The position numbers and the translations under genes were made by a program. The notes beneath the pieces were generated by a model that was not told the origin of the DNA, searched no databases, and saw nothing but the letters and a program-made list of their open reading frames with translations. Below, piece by piece: positions 14,826 to 23,817 of a stretch of DNA of 64,000 nt (the first letter of the stretch is position 1; each line of letters starts with the position of its first letter). The DNA comes from an uncultured Agathobacter sp. (GTDB lineage: Bacteria; Bacillota; Clostridia; Lachnospirales; Lachnospiraceae): positions 5,049 to 69,048 of the forward strand of contig CAKRLV010000013.1 of assembly GCA_934359755.1 (NCBI GenBank), written 5' to 3'.

Positions 14826-15140
14826 TTAATACTTATTTGCCTCGTTTTTGTTGATTATAATCTGCTCTCTTGTGCCATCCCGCTTATCTATATTCCATGT
14901 CAGCGTATCCGGTGTGGAATCAACAGTCATTACACTTCCCATTCCGCCAATGTCAGCCCCGAGATAAAGACCAATTGCTCCAAAATGGCACTCCTTTATA
15001 CAGGAAGCACATCCCCAGCAATCCTTTGGATATCTGATGTATGCTTTCCTGTCATCCCTTTGATATATCAGACTTCCAGGACATACATCTGTACAAAGAC
15101 CGCAGCCTTTACACTTTTTAGAATCAATCATTATGCTCAT
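14826..15140 (-). CDS. aprB: Adenylylsulfate reductase beta subunit (AprB-like ferredoxin)
   Basis: A 104-residue iron-sulfur protein with CKGCGLCTDVCPG and CWGCASCIKECHFGA, two [4Fe-4S] sites. The aromatic tail LTWNIDKRDGTREQIIINK is typical of short AprB forms. It passes electrons to the AprA flavoprotein that splits APS into sulfite and AMP. Its ATG (15140) lies inside the last codons of aprA, 17 bases of overlap, behind GAGGGAGG. Dissimilatory sulfate reducers use longer AprB. The short form beside cysD/cysN suggests an assimilatory role. Confidence 0.88.
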   Translation of the reverse strand: MSIMIDSKKCKGCGLCTDVCPGSLIYQRDDRKAYIRYPKDCWGCASCIKECHFGAIGLYLGADIGGMGSVMTVDSTPDTLTWNIDKRDGTREQIIINKNEANKY

Positions 15141-16836
15141 AGCATGCCTCCCTCTCTACAAGATTTCTGTATATAATCTTGATTTGTCCATCTTCGTATC
15201 TTGAATTTACATACTTAAGCCAGTTGTCACTCTTGTGCGGATAGTCAAGGTTCTCTGCAAAACTATGCCATCTTGTCTCTTTCCTTGCCCCAAGATGTGC
15301 AATCAATGCCTGACAAACCATAAGTCTTTCTTTTAGTTCATAGACAAACATAAGCTCATGCATATCTGTGGCGTTCAGACCGTCTGTAAGCTCTGTAAGC
15401 TGAGCAATTTTCTCTTTTGCAAGTGCAAGCTGCTTACCGTTAAACTGATAATGTGTGGAAATTCCTCCAGCATAATTATCCATGATTTTCTGCATTGCCT
15501 CTTCAAGTGCCTCTGTTGAAAACTGCTCCACTTTTTCTTCAAGAAAATGGTTGTACTCGGATACCTTGTTTTCAAAATCATCATCTGCTTTCCCGACTCC
15601 CTTTGTCTCAGTCACCCCGGCAGTCTCACCTTCAGCATCAAGATGCTTTATCATATCAATTGCAGCAATCTCACCTTCAACCATCGCACCTGTTACATAT
15701 TTCTGTGGACAGCCACCAGCCACATCGCCAGCCGCATACAAACCATCAATTGTCGTCTGTCTGTTGGTGTCAACCCAGTATCCACTCGCTGTATGTCCAC
15801 CAACTATGTATGGCTCTGTTCCTTCTATCTCGACATTCTGCTCACTTGGGTTCCTGCCTGCCTCAACCCATTTAAGAGTCTGGCTCGGTGCCATATTAAG
15901 GTACGCCTTGCGAAGCGATTCGTCCTGCTCCTTAGATATCCCCTCTGTCCTAAGATAACAAGGACCGCGTCCATTTATATTCTCCATAACAGTTCCAAAT
16001 ACTCTCTGTGATGTTGTAAGTCCATATTTGTCCTCGTACACCTCACCCAATGAGTTTACCTGCTTTGCTCCTACTCCCTGTGCGATAGTTCCAGTCGGAG
16101 CAATCGTATCCTTACATCTAAGGGCTATAAATCTCATCTCGAATGTGGTCATCTCCGCTCCACTTCTTAGTCCCATCGCATATCCTGCACCTGTGTTAAA
16201 AGGTGGATACCACATCTTATGTCTTGAAAAACCTGGATTGTTCGGTCTGTACAAACCAGCTGCTCCACCAGTTGCACAAAGAACCTTTTTAGCTCTTATC
16301 TCATAGGCTGTTCCATCTTCAATCGAAAATCCATATGCACCCTTTATTTTATTGTCCTCTACAATATAATCTGTAATATTTATACGATTTATTATAGTCA
16401 CATCAGAAAGTGCCTCTACAGCAGACGCAAGAAGTGGCTTGATATTTTCTCCGTTTATCTTGATGTTACGGTTTCCTCTTGCAACATACTCTCCATTTTC
16501 ATCTTTTAAAATCACAAGTCCCAAGTCTTCCATCTTCTTTGTGACACGATTAAGTCCCTGCGACATTGTAAGAAGTAAATCCTCTCTTACGATTTCATCT
16601 GCATCTTTTTTTGCATACTCTACATAGTCCTCTGGCTTTCTGCCTTTTACAATGTATGCATTTATCGCATTAACTCCTGCTGCAAGACATCCACTTCTTT
16701 TGATGTTCGCTTTCTCTGCTATAACTATTGAATAATTTGATTTCTCACGAATTGTAAGTGCCGCATAACAGCCAGCAGTTCCACCTCCTACGATAAGGAT
16801 ATCCGTATGTATAATCTTTTTGTTTTCAATTCTCAT
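15124..16836 (-). CDS. aprA: Adenylylsulfate reductase alpha subunit (AprA-like flavoprotein)
   Basis: A 570-residue fumarate-reductase-type flavoprotein. The N-terminus HTDILIVGGGTAGCYAALTI binds FAD, with SGCLAAGVNAINAYIV, ATGGAAGLYRPNNPG and GLYAAGDVAGGCPQKYVTGA. The Asn-Pro-Gly and Arg-rich stretches are as in AprA. It reduces APS to sulfite and AMP with AprB. Short AprBA pairs occur in assimilatory clusters of clostridia, where no QmoABC complex is present; none is seen here. It lies between the sulfate ABC ATPase gene and aprB. Other flavoproteins such as fumarate reductase are possible in principle, but the aprB/cysD neighbours settle it. Confidence 0.9.
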   Translation of the reverse strand: MRIENKKIIHTDILIVGGGTAGCYAALTIREKSNYSIVIAEKANIKRSGCLAAGVNAINAYIVKGRKPEDYVEYAKKDADEIVREDLLLTMSQGLNRVTKKMEDLGLVILKDENGEYVARGNRNIKINGENIKPLLASAVEALSDVTIINRINITDYIVEDNKIKGAYGFSIEDGTAYEIRAKKVLCATGGAAGLYRPNNPGFSRHKMWYPPFNTGAGYAMGLRSGAEMTTFEMRFIALRCKDTIAPTGTIAQGVGAKQVNSLGEVYEDKYGLTTSQRVFGTVMENINGRGPCYLRTEGISKEQDESLRKAYLNMAPSQTLKWVEAGRNPSEQNVEIEGTEPYIVGGHTASGYWVDTNRQTTIDGLYAAGDVAGGCPQKYVTGAMVEGEIAAIDMIKHLDAEGETAGVTETKGVGKADDDFENKVSEYNHFLEEKVEQFSTEALEEAMQKIMDNYAGGISTHYQFNGKQLALAKEKIAQLTELTDGLNATDMHELMFVYELKERLMVCQALIAHLGARKETRWHSFAENLDYPHKSDNWLKYVNSRYEDGQIKIIYRNLVEREACYEHND

Positions 16837-16850
16837 ATCAATCTCCTTAA

Positions 16851-17912
16851 TTAAATATAGAATACATCCTGTTCCTGCATCTCGCTGTTTTCCACCAGAT
16901 ATGTCTTCTTTTCATCAAATATATAAAGGCGGTAAATCAATACATGTACTGTCTCACCGACACTCACCAGATCTTTTTCAAGAGACCTCTCTCCGATTAC
17001 TTCTATTCCATTTATATTGACCGTTACATCAACACGGTTTCCTCTGAATACAACATCCGTTATTATTCCTTCCTCAGCCGCTGACATATATCGGTTGAGA
17101 TTGCCGCTTTTGGAAATCTTGATAAACTCAGGTCTTATAACTGCTCTTTTAGCATTTTCTACAATTTCAAATCCTTTTAATCTGTCATAATCCTCAACTA
17201 CAGTTGAATGACCGATGAACTGCGCTACAAATGGTGTATCTGGCGATTTGTATATCTCAAGTGGTGTACCCATCTGTTCAATCCTGCCACGGTTTGTGAT
17301 TATTATCTCATCTGCCACCTCAACAGCTTCGTCCTGATCATGGGTGACAAATATGCTTGTAATTCCAAGCTTCTCTACAAGTTCCTTAAGCCATATTCTT
17401 AGCTCGCTTCTCACCTTCGCATCTATAGCAGCAAATGGTTCATCAAGAAGCAGTACCTGTGGATTTGGTGCAAGTGCTCTTGCAAAAGCAACTCGCTGTC
17501 TCTGTCCGCCTGAAAGCTGATTCGGATATCTGTTGCCCATATTTGCAAGCCCCGTCATCTCAAGAAGTTCGTTTACACGCTGCTTTATCTGCTTTTTAGG
17601 CATCTTCTGAAGTTCAAGTCCAAATGCAACATTCTCATACACTGTCATGTATCTGAAAAGTGCATAATTCTGAAAAACAAATCCTATGCCTCTTTTGGCT
17701 GCCGGGACATCGTTTACCCTCTTACCATCTATGTAGATGTCACCATCATTAGGTGTCTCAAGTCCTGCTATCATACGAAGAAGCGTGGTCTTCCCACTTC
17801 CTGATGGTCCAAGAAGTGCCACAAGCTTTCCCTTTTCTATTCCAAAGCTTACATTATCAGAGGCCACAAAGTCTCCATATTTTTTGTATATATTTTTCAT
17901 TTCTACGTACAT
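16851..17912 (-). CDS. cysA: Sulfate ABC transporter ATP-binding protein
   Basis: A 353-residue ABC ATPase: Walker A LLGPSGSGKTTLLRMIAGL, signature NQLSGGQRQRVAFARALA, Walker B QVLLLDEPFAAID, and switch His in SIFVTHDQDEAVEVADEI. The C-terminal ~100 residues form the TOBE-type regulatory domain of CysA/PotA. It energises CysT/CysW and belongs to sbp-cysT-cysW-cysA, followed at 15 bases by aprA. Confidence 0.94.
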   Translation of the reverse strand: MYVEMKNIYKKYGDFVASDNVSFGIEKGKLVALLGPSGSGKTTLLRMIAGLETPNDGDIYIDGKRVNDVPAAKRGIGFVFQNYALFRYMTVYENVAFGLELQKMPKKQIKQRVNELLEMTGLANMGNRYPNQLSGGQRQRVAFARALAPNPQVLLLDEPFAAIDAKVRSELRIWLKELVEKLGITSIFVTHDQDEAVEVADEIIITNRGRIEQMGTPLEIYKSPDTPFVAQFIGHSTVVEDYDRLKGFEIVENAKRAVIRPEFIKISKSGNLNRYMSAAEEGIITDVVFRGNRVDVTVNINGIEVIGERSLEKDLVSVGETVHVLIYRLYIFDEKKTYLVENSEMQEQDVFYI

Positions 17913-17935
17913 ACACTGAATCTCCTTTGGCCCGA

Positions 17936-18790
17936 TTAATGTTTTTCTTTAAACTTTCTTTCTACGATATTCCTTGCAAAAAGAATAATGAGTGCAATTA
18001 TCACAAGAATAGATGAAACTGCAAAAGCAGCTGTTATTCCTTCATCTGTTCCCGACATGTATAAAGCATCAATTTCAAGTGGAAGGGTAAATGTCTCTCC
18101 CCTTGTCTTTGATAGGGCATTGACAGCACCAAACTCGCCTAACGCTCTTGCTGTACAAAGTATAATGCCGTATATAAGTCCCCATTTCATCTGTGGAAGA
18201 GTAATCTTTCTAAAGATAGTAAGTCCTGATGCGCCCATAAGAGCCGCAGCTTCTTCCTCATCCTTCCCCTGTGCGTTAAGCACTGGAATTATCTCCCTTG
18301 ATACAAATGGAAATGTCACAAATATTGTAGCAAGTACAACACCCGGAACTGCAAATGTTATCCTGATATTTGTTCCGAAGAAATCATTTATTGCTCTTAT
18401 TGCGGGGTACATCCATCCAAGTCTTCCAAAAGTCATAAGATATGCAAGTCCTACTATTACTGGAGATATCGAAAATGGAATATCGATTATGGTTGCAAGA
18501 ATCTGCTTTCCCTTGAAGGAGAATCTTGTAAGCAGCCATGCTGCCCATATTCCGAAGAATGTATTGACCACTACAGCAAACAGTGTTGCTATGACTGTAA
18601 CTTTCAGTGCTGATAACACATACTCTGTCGATATCGCTTTGATATAGAATTTGAATCCTTCTTTAAGTGAGCCGGCGAGTACTGATACAAGAGGCACCAC
18701 AAGCATCACCGCTAAAAAAAGAATTGTGATTGTAATAAGACAGATTTTTGTGATTTTCTTATTTCTTTCAAGCTTTTTTTGTTCTTCCAT
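17936..18790 (-). CDS. cysW: Sulfate ABC transporter permease CysW
   Basis: A 284-residue permease with about six transmembrane helices and the cytoplasmic EAA loop EEEAAALMGASGLTIFRKI. The GEFGAVNALSKTRGET near the C-terminus is a CysW feature. It pairs with CysT to make the channel. The gene starts 64 bases after the cysT stop and ends 23 bases before cysA. Confidence 0.93.
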   Translation of the reverse strand: MEEQKKLERNKKITKICLITITILFLAVMLVVPLVSVLAGSLKEGFKFYIKAISTEYVLSALKVTVIATLFAVVVNTFFGIWAAWLLTRFSFKGKQILATIIDIPFSISPVIVGLAYLMTFGRLGWMYPAIRAINDFFGTNIRITFAVPGVVLATIFVTFPFVSREIIPVLNAQGKDEEEAAALMGASGLTIFRKITLPQMKWGLIYGIILCTARALGEFGAVNALSKTRGETFTLPLEIDALYMSGTDEGITAAFAVSSILVIIALIILFARNIVERKFKEKH

Positions 18791-18853
18791 GTCTGTGGCT
18801 CCTTTCCTTTTATTGCAGAACTCATACCTGCTTACTTTTAAATCAGTATATTG

Positions 18854-19723
18854 CTATAACAGATTCGTTCTCTTTGACTGTCTTACCTGAACTATATTCA
18901 CAAACAATAGCAGTAAAAATGAGATTATAAGCATAACCAGTGCAATTGCTGTTGCGCTTGCATAATCTATGTAACTTAACTTCTGCATTATCACGTATGA
19001 CACAACCTGTGTCTTGTTCTTTGCACTGTTTCCTGAGATATAAATTACACTTCCGTACTCTCCGATTCCTCTCGCAAAAGCAAGACCAAATCCTGTAAGA
19101 AGTGCTGGCTTAAGTTCAGGAAGAATAACTTTGAAAAATGTCTTACCTGGACTTGCTCCTAACATAAAAGCAGCCTCTTCGTATTGACTATCCATTTTTT
19201 CAAGAATAGGCTGTACCGCTCTTATTACAAAGGGAAGTCCGACAAAAACAAGCGCAATTACTATTCCAAACTGTGTATACGCCACTTCAATACCGGTCTT
19301 TGAAAGTACACTTCCAAATAATCCAGTACTCGAATACAGCTTCGACAGTGTAATTCCTGCAACCGCTGTTGGAAGGGCAAAGGGAAGCTCTATAAGAGCA
19401 TCCAAAAGCCATTTGCCCGGGAACTCATATTTAACAAGTGTCCATGCCACAATCAATCCAAATACTACATTTATCACTGCTGCCATAAAAGAACTGCCAA
19501 TACTTGTTATGAAAGCATTTCTGACATTCGTTTTCATTATCAGTCCAATGAAGTCAGATGGCGAAATTCTAAGCGAATACACCAGCACTGACGCAAGTGG
19601 AATAAGTACTATCACAGAAAGCATTGTAATCACAATTCCAAGCGAAAGATGATAGCCGGGTATGACTTCATTTTTTATGTTCTTTGATTTAGTTTTGCTG
19701 TTCTTAGTTGCTGTAAATTTCAT
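18854..19723 (-). CDS. cysT: Sulfate ABC transporter permease CysT
   Basis: A 289-residue permease with several hydrophobic helices and the EAA loop YEEAAFMLGASPGKTFFKVI plus GEYGSVIYISGN, typical of CysT. ATG 19723 overlaps the last 20 bases of the sulfate-binding protein gene in another frame. An upstream extension of 20 codons fully inside that gene is unlikely to be real. Its N-terminus MKFTATKNSKTKS is a short basic cytoplasmic tail. Confidence 0.93.
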   Translation of the reverse strand: MKFTATKNSKTKSKNIKNEVIPGYHLSLGIVITMLSVIVLIPLASVLVYSLRISPSDFIGLIMKTNVRNAFITSIGSSFMAAVINVVFGLIVAWTLVKYEFPGKWLLDALIELPFALPTAVAGITLSKLYSSTGLFGSVLSKTGIEVAYTQFGIVIALVFVGLPFVIRAVQPILEKMDSQYEEAAFMLGASPGKTFFKVILPELKPALLTGFGLAFARGIGEYGSVIYISGNSAKNKTQVVSYVIMQKLSYIDYASATAIALVMLIISFLLLLFVNIVQVRQSKRTNLL

Positions 19724-20708
19724 CAAACATTGCTCCATCATCAAAAAATGTCTTATAGGCCTCGTTCCATCCGCCAAAATCATCTATCGTAGAAAACCTG
19801 ATATTCAGATCAAACTTATCTTCATACTGCTTCAGTATCGCTTCATTTGTCGGGCGGTAACCGCTGTCGCCTATCAGTTTCTGCGCTTCATCACTGTATA
19901 GATAATTCAGATATTCCTCACAAACCTCAGCCGTTCCATTGCTTTTTACATTGTCATCAACAATTGCTACGCTAGGCTGTGCTAATATGCTCACGGAAGG
20001 ATTTACCAGTTCATACTCATCTGGATATGAATCCATCGTAGTAAAAGCTTCATTCTCCCACGCAATCAGGACATCTCCCTGTCCGTTCTCAACAAATGTC
20101 GTAGTGGAACCTCGTGCTCCTGAATCCATAACAGTGACATTGTCATATAATTTCTTCATGAAATTCTTCTGCTTCTTCTGGCTGCTAAAGTTCTCCCTCG
20201 CATAACTGAGTGCTGCCAGGAAATTCCAACATGCTCCGCCACTGCTCTTCGGGTCAGGCGTGATTACTTCTACTCCCTTTTTAACCAGATCATCCCAATC
20301 CTTTATATTCTTGGGATTTCCTTTCCTTACAAGAAAAACTATAGTCGATGTATAAGGCGATGAATCCTTTGGAAATTCATCTATCCAGTTCTTTTCAATC
20401 AGTCCTGTGTTCTCAATCAGGTCAATGTCATGCTCAAGTGCAAGTGTCACCACATCTGCATTGCATCCCTCAACTACTGAACGCGCCTGCGCTCCCGAAC
20501 CACCATGTGACTGGATTACATCCACTTTCTTGCCATACTGTTCTTCGTAGTGTTTCTCGAATATTTGGTTGTATTTCTCATAGAACTCTCTTGTTGGATC
20601 ATAAGATACATTCGTGATTGTGACTACGTTATCCTTACTGTCTTTTGCACATCCAGTAAGAAAAGTCATCGTCAACAAGAGTGCCGCCATAATAGCTTTT
20701 CTTCTCAT
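19704..20708 (-). CDS. sbp: Sulfate-binding lipoprotein of the ABC importer
   Basis: A 334-residue extracellular binding protein with lipoprotein signal MAALLLTMTFLTGCAK; the Cys at about residue 20 is lipidated. The mature part has VTITNVSYDPTREFYEKYN and SHGGSGAQARSVVEGCNADVV, the sulfate or thiosulfate-binding signature. The C-terminal YSDEAQKLIGDSGYRPTN also fits. It delivers sulfate or thiosulfate to CysTWA. Between its start and cysK lies an 18-bp tandem repeat (20733-20804) and no visible terminator, so cysK and sbp may be cotranscribed. Confidence 0.93.
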   Translation of the reverse strand: MRRKAIMAALLLTMTFLTGCAKDSKDNVVTITNVSYDPTREFYEKYNQIFEKHYEEQYGKKVDVIQSHGGSGAQARSVVEGCNADVVTLALEHDIDLIENTGLIEKNWIDEFPKDSSPYTSTIVFLVRKGNPKNIKDWDDLVKKGVEVITPDPKSSGGACWNFLAALSYARENFSSQKKQKNFMKKLYDNVTVMDSGARGSTTTFVENGQGDVLIAWENEAFTTMDSYPDEYELVNPSVSILAQPSVAIVDDNVKSNGTAEVCEEYLNYLYSDEAQKLIGDSGYRPTNEAILKQYEDKFDLNIRFSTIDDFGGWNEAYKTFFDDGAMFDEIYSN

Positions 20709-20732
20709 ACCTAAATTCCATAACCTTCACTT

Positions 20733-20804
20733 ACTTTATTTACTCTGCTTATCTTATTTACTCTGCTTGTCTTATTTACTCTGCTTGTCTTATTTACTCT
20801 GCTT
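20733..20804. repeat. Four-unit 18-bp tandem repeat between cysK and sbp
   Basis: Four consecutive units of TCTTATTTACTCTGCTTG type, 20733-20750, 20751-20768, 20769-20786 and 20787-20804, differing only in the first one to three bases. The composition (TTATTTACTCTG) recalls the longer array at 6099-6394 but the unit differs. Confidence 0.85.
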
Positions 20805-20816
20805 GCTTTATCTGAG

Positions 20817-21752
20817 CTACTTTACTTCAAATAACTGTGTCGACAGATATCTTTCTCCTGTATCAGGCAGTAGCACAACTATATTCTTTCCTTTATTTTC
20901 AGGTCTCCTGGCAAGCTCTGTCGCTGCATATATTGCTGCGCCTGATGATATTCCCACTAAAAGTCCATCTGTCCTTGCAACCTGTCTTGCCTTGTCGAAA
21001 GCGTCTTCGTTCTCTACTGCGATTACTTCATCAACTATATCCATTCGCATGACTTTCGGAATAAAGCCGGCTCCTATTCCCTGAATCTTGTGTGGTCCCG
21101 GCTTTCCACCTGACAGAACCGCTGAGCTCTTTGGCTCAACTGCTACAATCTTCACGTCAGGATTCTTCGTCTTAAGTCCAAGTCCTGTTCCTGTGATTGT
21201 TCCGCCGGTTCCTACTGATGATACGAAAATATCTACTTTGCCATCCGTATCTTCCCATATCTCCTGCGCTGTTGTTACCTCATGAATCTTTGGGTTTGCC
21301 TCATTCTCAAACTGCTGTGGAATGAATACATTGCCATATTCTTTCTCAAGTCTCTTAGCTTCCTCAATTGCACCTCTCATACCTTCACGTCCAGGTGTGA
21401 GTCTTATCTCTGCACCAAGTGCTGTAACAATCTTTCTTCTCTCTACACTCATCGTATCTGGCATAATGAGTATAAGATGAAGCCCCTTTGATGCTGCCAC
21501 AAACGCAAGACCAATTCCTGTATTTCCACTGGTAGGCTCAATAATTATCGTCTCCTGATTTATCTTGCCATCTGCTATTCCCTGTTCTATCATTGCTGCT
21601 GCCACTCTGTCCTTAACACTTCCAAGTGGATTGAAATACTCAAGCTTTGCTATAAGCTTTGCATCAAGCTCGAACTCTTTTTCATAGTTAGTTATCTCGA
21701 GAAGTGGTGTGTGACCAATCAACTCTGTAAGTTGTTTTGCAATCTTTGCCAT
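20817..21752 (-). CDS. cysK: Cysteine synthase (O-acetylserine sulfhydrylase)
   Basis: A 311-residue PLP enzyme: LIGHTPLLEI, LEYFNPLGSVKDRVAAAMIE with the PLP lysine, EPTSGNTGIGLAFVAASKG and GTGGTITGTGLGLK. The C-terminal SGAAIYAATELARRPENKGK is also typical. It condenses O-acetylserine with sulfide to give cysteine. GAAGGAGGACAATT precedes ATG 21752. Its own promoter (21915-21943) and an upstream palindrome (21970-22000) suggest sulfur-responsive control. Likely first gene of the long cysK-sbp-...-cysN transcript. Confidence 0.95.
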   Translation of the reverse strand: MAKIAKQLTELIGHTPLLEITNYEKEFELDAKLIAKLEYFNPLGSVKDRVAAAMIEQGIADGKINQETIIIEPTSGNTGIGLAFVAASKGLHLILIMPDTMSVERRKIVTALGAEIRLTPGREGMRGAIEEAKRLEKEYGNVFIPQQFENEANPKIHEVTTAQEIWEDTDGKVDIFVSSVGTGGTITGTGLGLKTKNPDVKIVAVEPKSSAVLSGGKPGPHKIQGIGAGFIPKVMRMDIVDEVIAVENEDAFDKARQVARTDGLLVGISSGAAIYAATELARRPENKGKNIVVLLPDTGERYLSTQLFEVK

Positions 21753-21914
21753 AATTGTCCTCCTTCTGCATTCGGCATATATTTCACAATAATTATTTCT
21801 AGTAACAATCTTTTGTATTGCTCATATATCCGTTCGTATTTCTTATTAACTCTGTATATTTACTACCAGCTCTGCATTTCCTACTAATTTTATATGATTA
21901 ATAATATATGAGAA

Positions 21915-21943
21915 ATATTACCACTTACACTGTTTTTTGTAAA
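21915..21943 (-). promoter_or_regulatory. Promoter of cysK
   Basis: Minus strand: TTTACA (21938-21943), 17 bases, TAATAT (21915-21920). It leaves a leader of about 155 bases before cysK in which I see no riboswitch. Confidence 0.65.
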
Positions 21944-21969
21944 CGCTATTAGTATTACGAAAAAATGTT

Positions 21970-22000
21970 AACTGGTTATAATTTTTTGTTATAACCAATT
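21970..22000. promoter_or_regulatory. Palindromic operator-like site upstream of cysK
   Basis: AACTGGTTATAA (21970-21981) and TTATAACCAATT (21989-22000) form an inverted repeat of 11 of 12 pairs with a 7-base centre, lying 26 bases upstream of the cysK -35 box. The T-N11-A geometry fits a LysR-type activator such as CysL or CysB. A TTATAACAAA half-site also stands upstream of the trxB promoter. The regulator is not in the window. Confidence 0.55.
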
Positions 22001-22038
22001 CATGTATTAAAGTCACTCTTTCCTGCCTAAACAAAAAA

Positions 22039-22065
22039 CGCATGAGATATTTAATATCTCATGCG
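22039..22065 (-). terminator. Terminator of the pyr operon
   Basis: CGCATGAGATAT (22039-22050) pairs with ATATCTCATGCG (22054-22065) on a 3-base loop and is followed on the minus strand by TTTTTTG. Strong intrinsic terminator just after pyrD. Confidence 0.9.
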
Positions 22066-22073
22066 CCCTATAC

Positions 22074-22979
22074 TTATTCGTGCACTGCACCAATTAATTC
22101 TTTAATATCATTAACCTGATATCTCTTCATATATTCTTCGATTCCAGCAACAACTTTCTCTGTTGTGTGCGGATCTACGAAATTGCCAGTACCAACGGAT
22201 ACCGCAGTAGCACCAGCAAGAATCATCTCTATCGCATCATCTGCATTCATAATTCCGCCCATACCGATGATTGGAATATTTACAGCCTGTGCGCTCTGGT
22301 ACACCATTCTTACCGCAACCGGATGAATTGCAGGACCTGACATACCACCTGTCTTGTTGGCAAGTACAAATTTTCTTCTATTTATATCAATCTTCATTCC
22401 TGTGATTGTGTTAATCATAGAAAGAGCATCTGCGCCACCAGCCTCTGCTGCTTTCGCCATAACTGTAATATCAGCCACGTTCGGAGAAAGCTTCATAATA
22501 ACAGGCTGCTTTGCACGCTTTTTAACCTCTTTTGTGATAGCCTCGACTGCCTTTGGATCCTGACCAAAAGCAATTCCACCTTCCTTCACATTAGGACATG
22601 AGATATTAATCTCCATCATATCTATAGGTTCATCTGCAAGTCTCTCAACCACTTCGATATATTCCTCTGTAGTATGTCCACAGACATTTACAATTATCTT
22701 TGTATCATACTGCTTAAGAAATGGAATATCTCTCTTACAGAAAAGCTCTATTCCTGGATTCTGTAGTCCAACAGCATTGAGCATACCGCCATATACTTCT
22801 GCAACTCTTGGAGTAGGATTTCCTGGCCATGGAACATTCGCAACACCTTTTGTCACTACTGCACCAAGCTTATTCAAATCTACAAATTCTCCGTATTCCT
22901 GCCCTGAACCAAAAGTTCCTGAAGCTGTCATAACAGGATTCTTCAATGTAACACCGCAAAGTTCAACACTTGTATTCAT
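22074..22979 (-). CDS. pyrD: Dihydroorotate dehydrogenase B, catalytic subunit
   Basis: A 301-residue class 1B FMN enzyme: MTASGTFGSGQEYGEFVDL, NVCGHTTEEYIEVVERL, MEINISCPNVKEGG with the catalytic Cys, and GGMSGPAIHPVAVRMVYQ. It oxidises dihydroorotate to orotate and passes electrons through PyrK to NAD+. Its ATG overlaps the pyrK stop (TAATG), so the two subunits are coupled. Confidence 0.95.
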   Translation of the reverse strand: MNTSVELCGVTLKNPVMTASGTFGSGQEYGEFVDLNKLGAVVTKGVANVPWPGNPTPRVAEVYGGMLNAVGLQNPGIELFCKRDIPFLKQYDTKIIVNVCGHTTEEYIEVVERLADEPIDMMEINISCPNVKEGGIAFGQDPKAVEAITKEVKKRAKQPVIMKLSPNVADITVMAKAAEAGGADALSMINTITGMKIDINRRKFVLANKTGGMSGPAIHPVAVRMVYQSAQAVNIPIIGMGGIMNADDAIEMILAGATAVSVGTGNFVDPHTTEKVVAGIEEYMKRYQVNDIKELIGAVHE

Positions 22980-23770
22980 TACAGCTCCACCTCCCTGGCA
23001 TTAAATACCGGACCTTCTTTACAGATTCTCTTATTGTTGACATTAGAATGATGATCCTTTTCTTTGCTATTGCATACGCATGCCAGACACGCACCAATTC
23101 CACATGCCATTCTCTCTTCCATAGAAATATAACATGTCATATCATTAGCATCTGCATAATCTCTTAATGCACGAAGCATAGGTGTAGGTCCACACGCATA
23201 TATAACATCTGCCTTAAGCACATTTGCCTTTATTGCATCCACTACAGTTCCCTTAGTTCCAACTGCACCATTGTCTGATGACACAAAACTCTCAGCCTGC
23301 TCCTTGAACTCATCAAGAAGGAATGTATTCTCATCACGATATCCCATTACAATCTGCATCTTAGGAACATCACCTGATGCGTTGATATCTTTCGCTAACT
23401 GCAACATAGGTGGCACACCAATCCCTCCACCTATAAGGAATGCACTCTTGCCTTTTTCAACTGTAAATCCATTGCCTAAAGGTCCAAGAATCTTTATTGT
23501 ATCTCCTGATTGAAGTTTAGAAAATTCGTCTGTTCCTGTACCCTCACCGGTAACACGGTATACAAGACGTATTGTATTTTTCTCTTTGTCAATGCCACAC
23601 AAACTGATTGGTCTTGGCAAAAGCTTAGAAGGATTGCTGCTGTATACAGATACAAACTGTCCTGCTCTTGCTGCTTTTGCAATATCCTTAGTCTGTAGTG
23701 TCATATCATATATGCCCGCACCAAGCTCTTTTTGCTCAACTACTGTGGCTATCTCCTGAAATTTTTCCAT
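22979..23770 (-). CDS. pyrK: Dihydroorotate dehydrogenase B, electron-transfer subunit
   Basis: A 263-residue FAD and [2Fe-2S] protein: the FAD fold PRPISLCGIDKE and YRVTGEGTGTDEFS, the NAD site LIGGGIGVPPMLQLAKDI. The C-terminal cluster ligands are in CGIGACLACVCNSKEK and then RICKEGPVF. It gives PyrD access to NAD+. It lies between pyrF and pyrD with a one-base overlap to pyrD. Confidence 0.95.
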   Translation of the reverse strand: MEKFQEIATVVEQKELGAGIYDMTLQTKDIAKAARAGQFVSVYSSNPSKLLPRPISLCGIDKEKNTIRLVYRVTGEGTGTDEFSKLQSGDTIKILGPLGNGFTVEKGKSAFLIGGGIGVPPMLQLAKDINASGDVPKMQIVMGYRDENTFLLDEFKEQAESFVSSDNGAVGTKGTVVDAIKANVLKADVIYACGPTPMLRALRDYADANDMTCYISMEERMACGIGACLACVCNSKEKDHHSNVNNKRICKEGPVFNAREVEL

Positions 23771-23817
23771 ATCTGTTCTCTAACTTTCTATGATATATTA
23801 ATACGTAACTCTATGCA

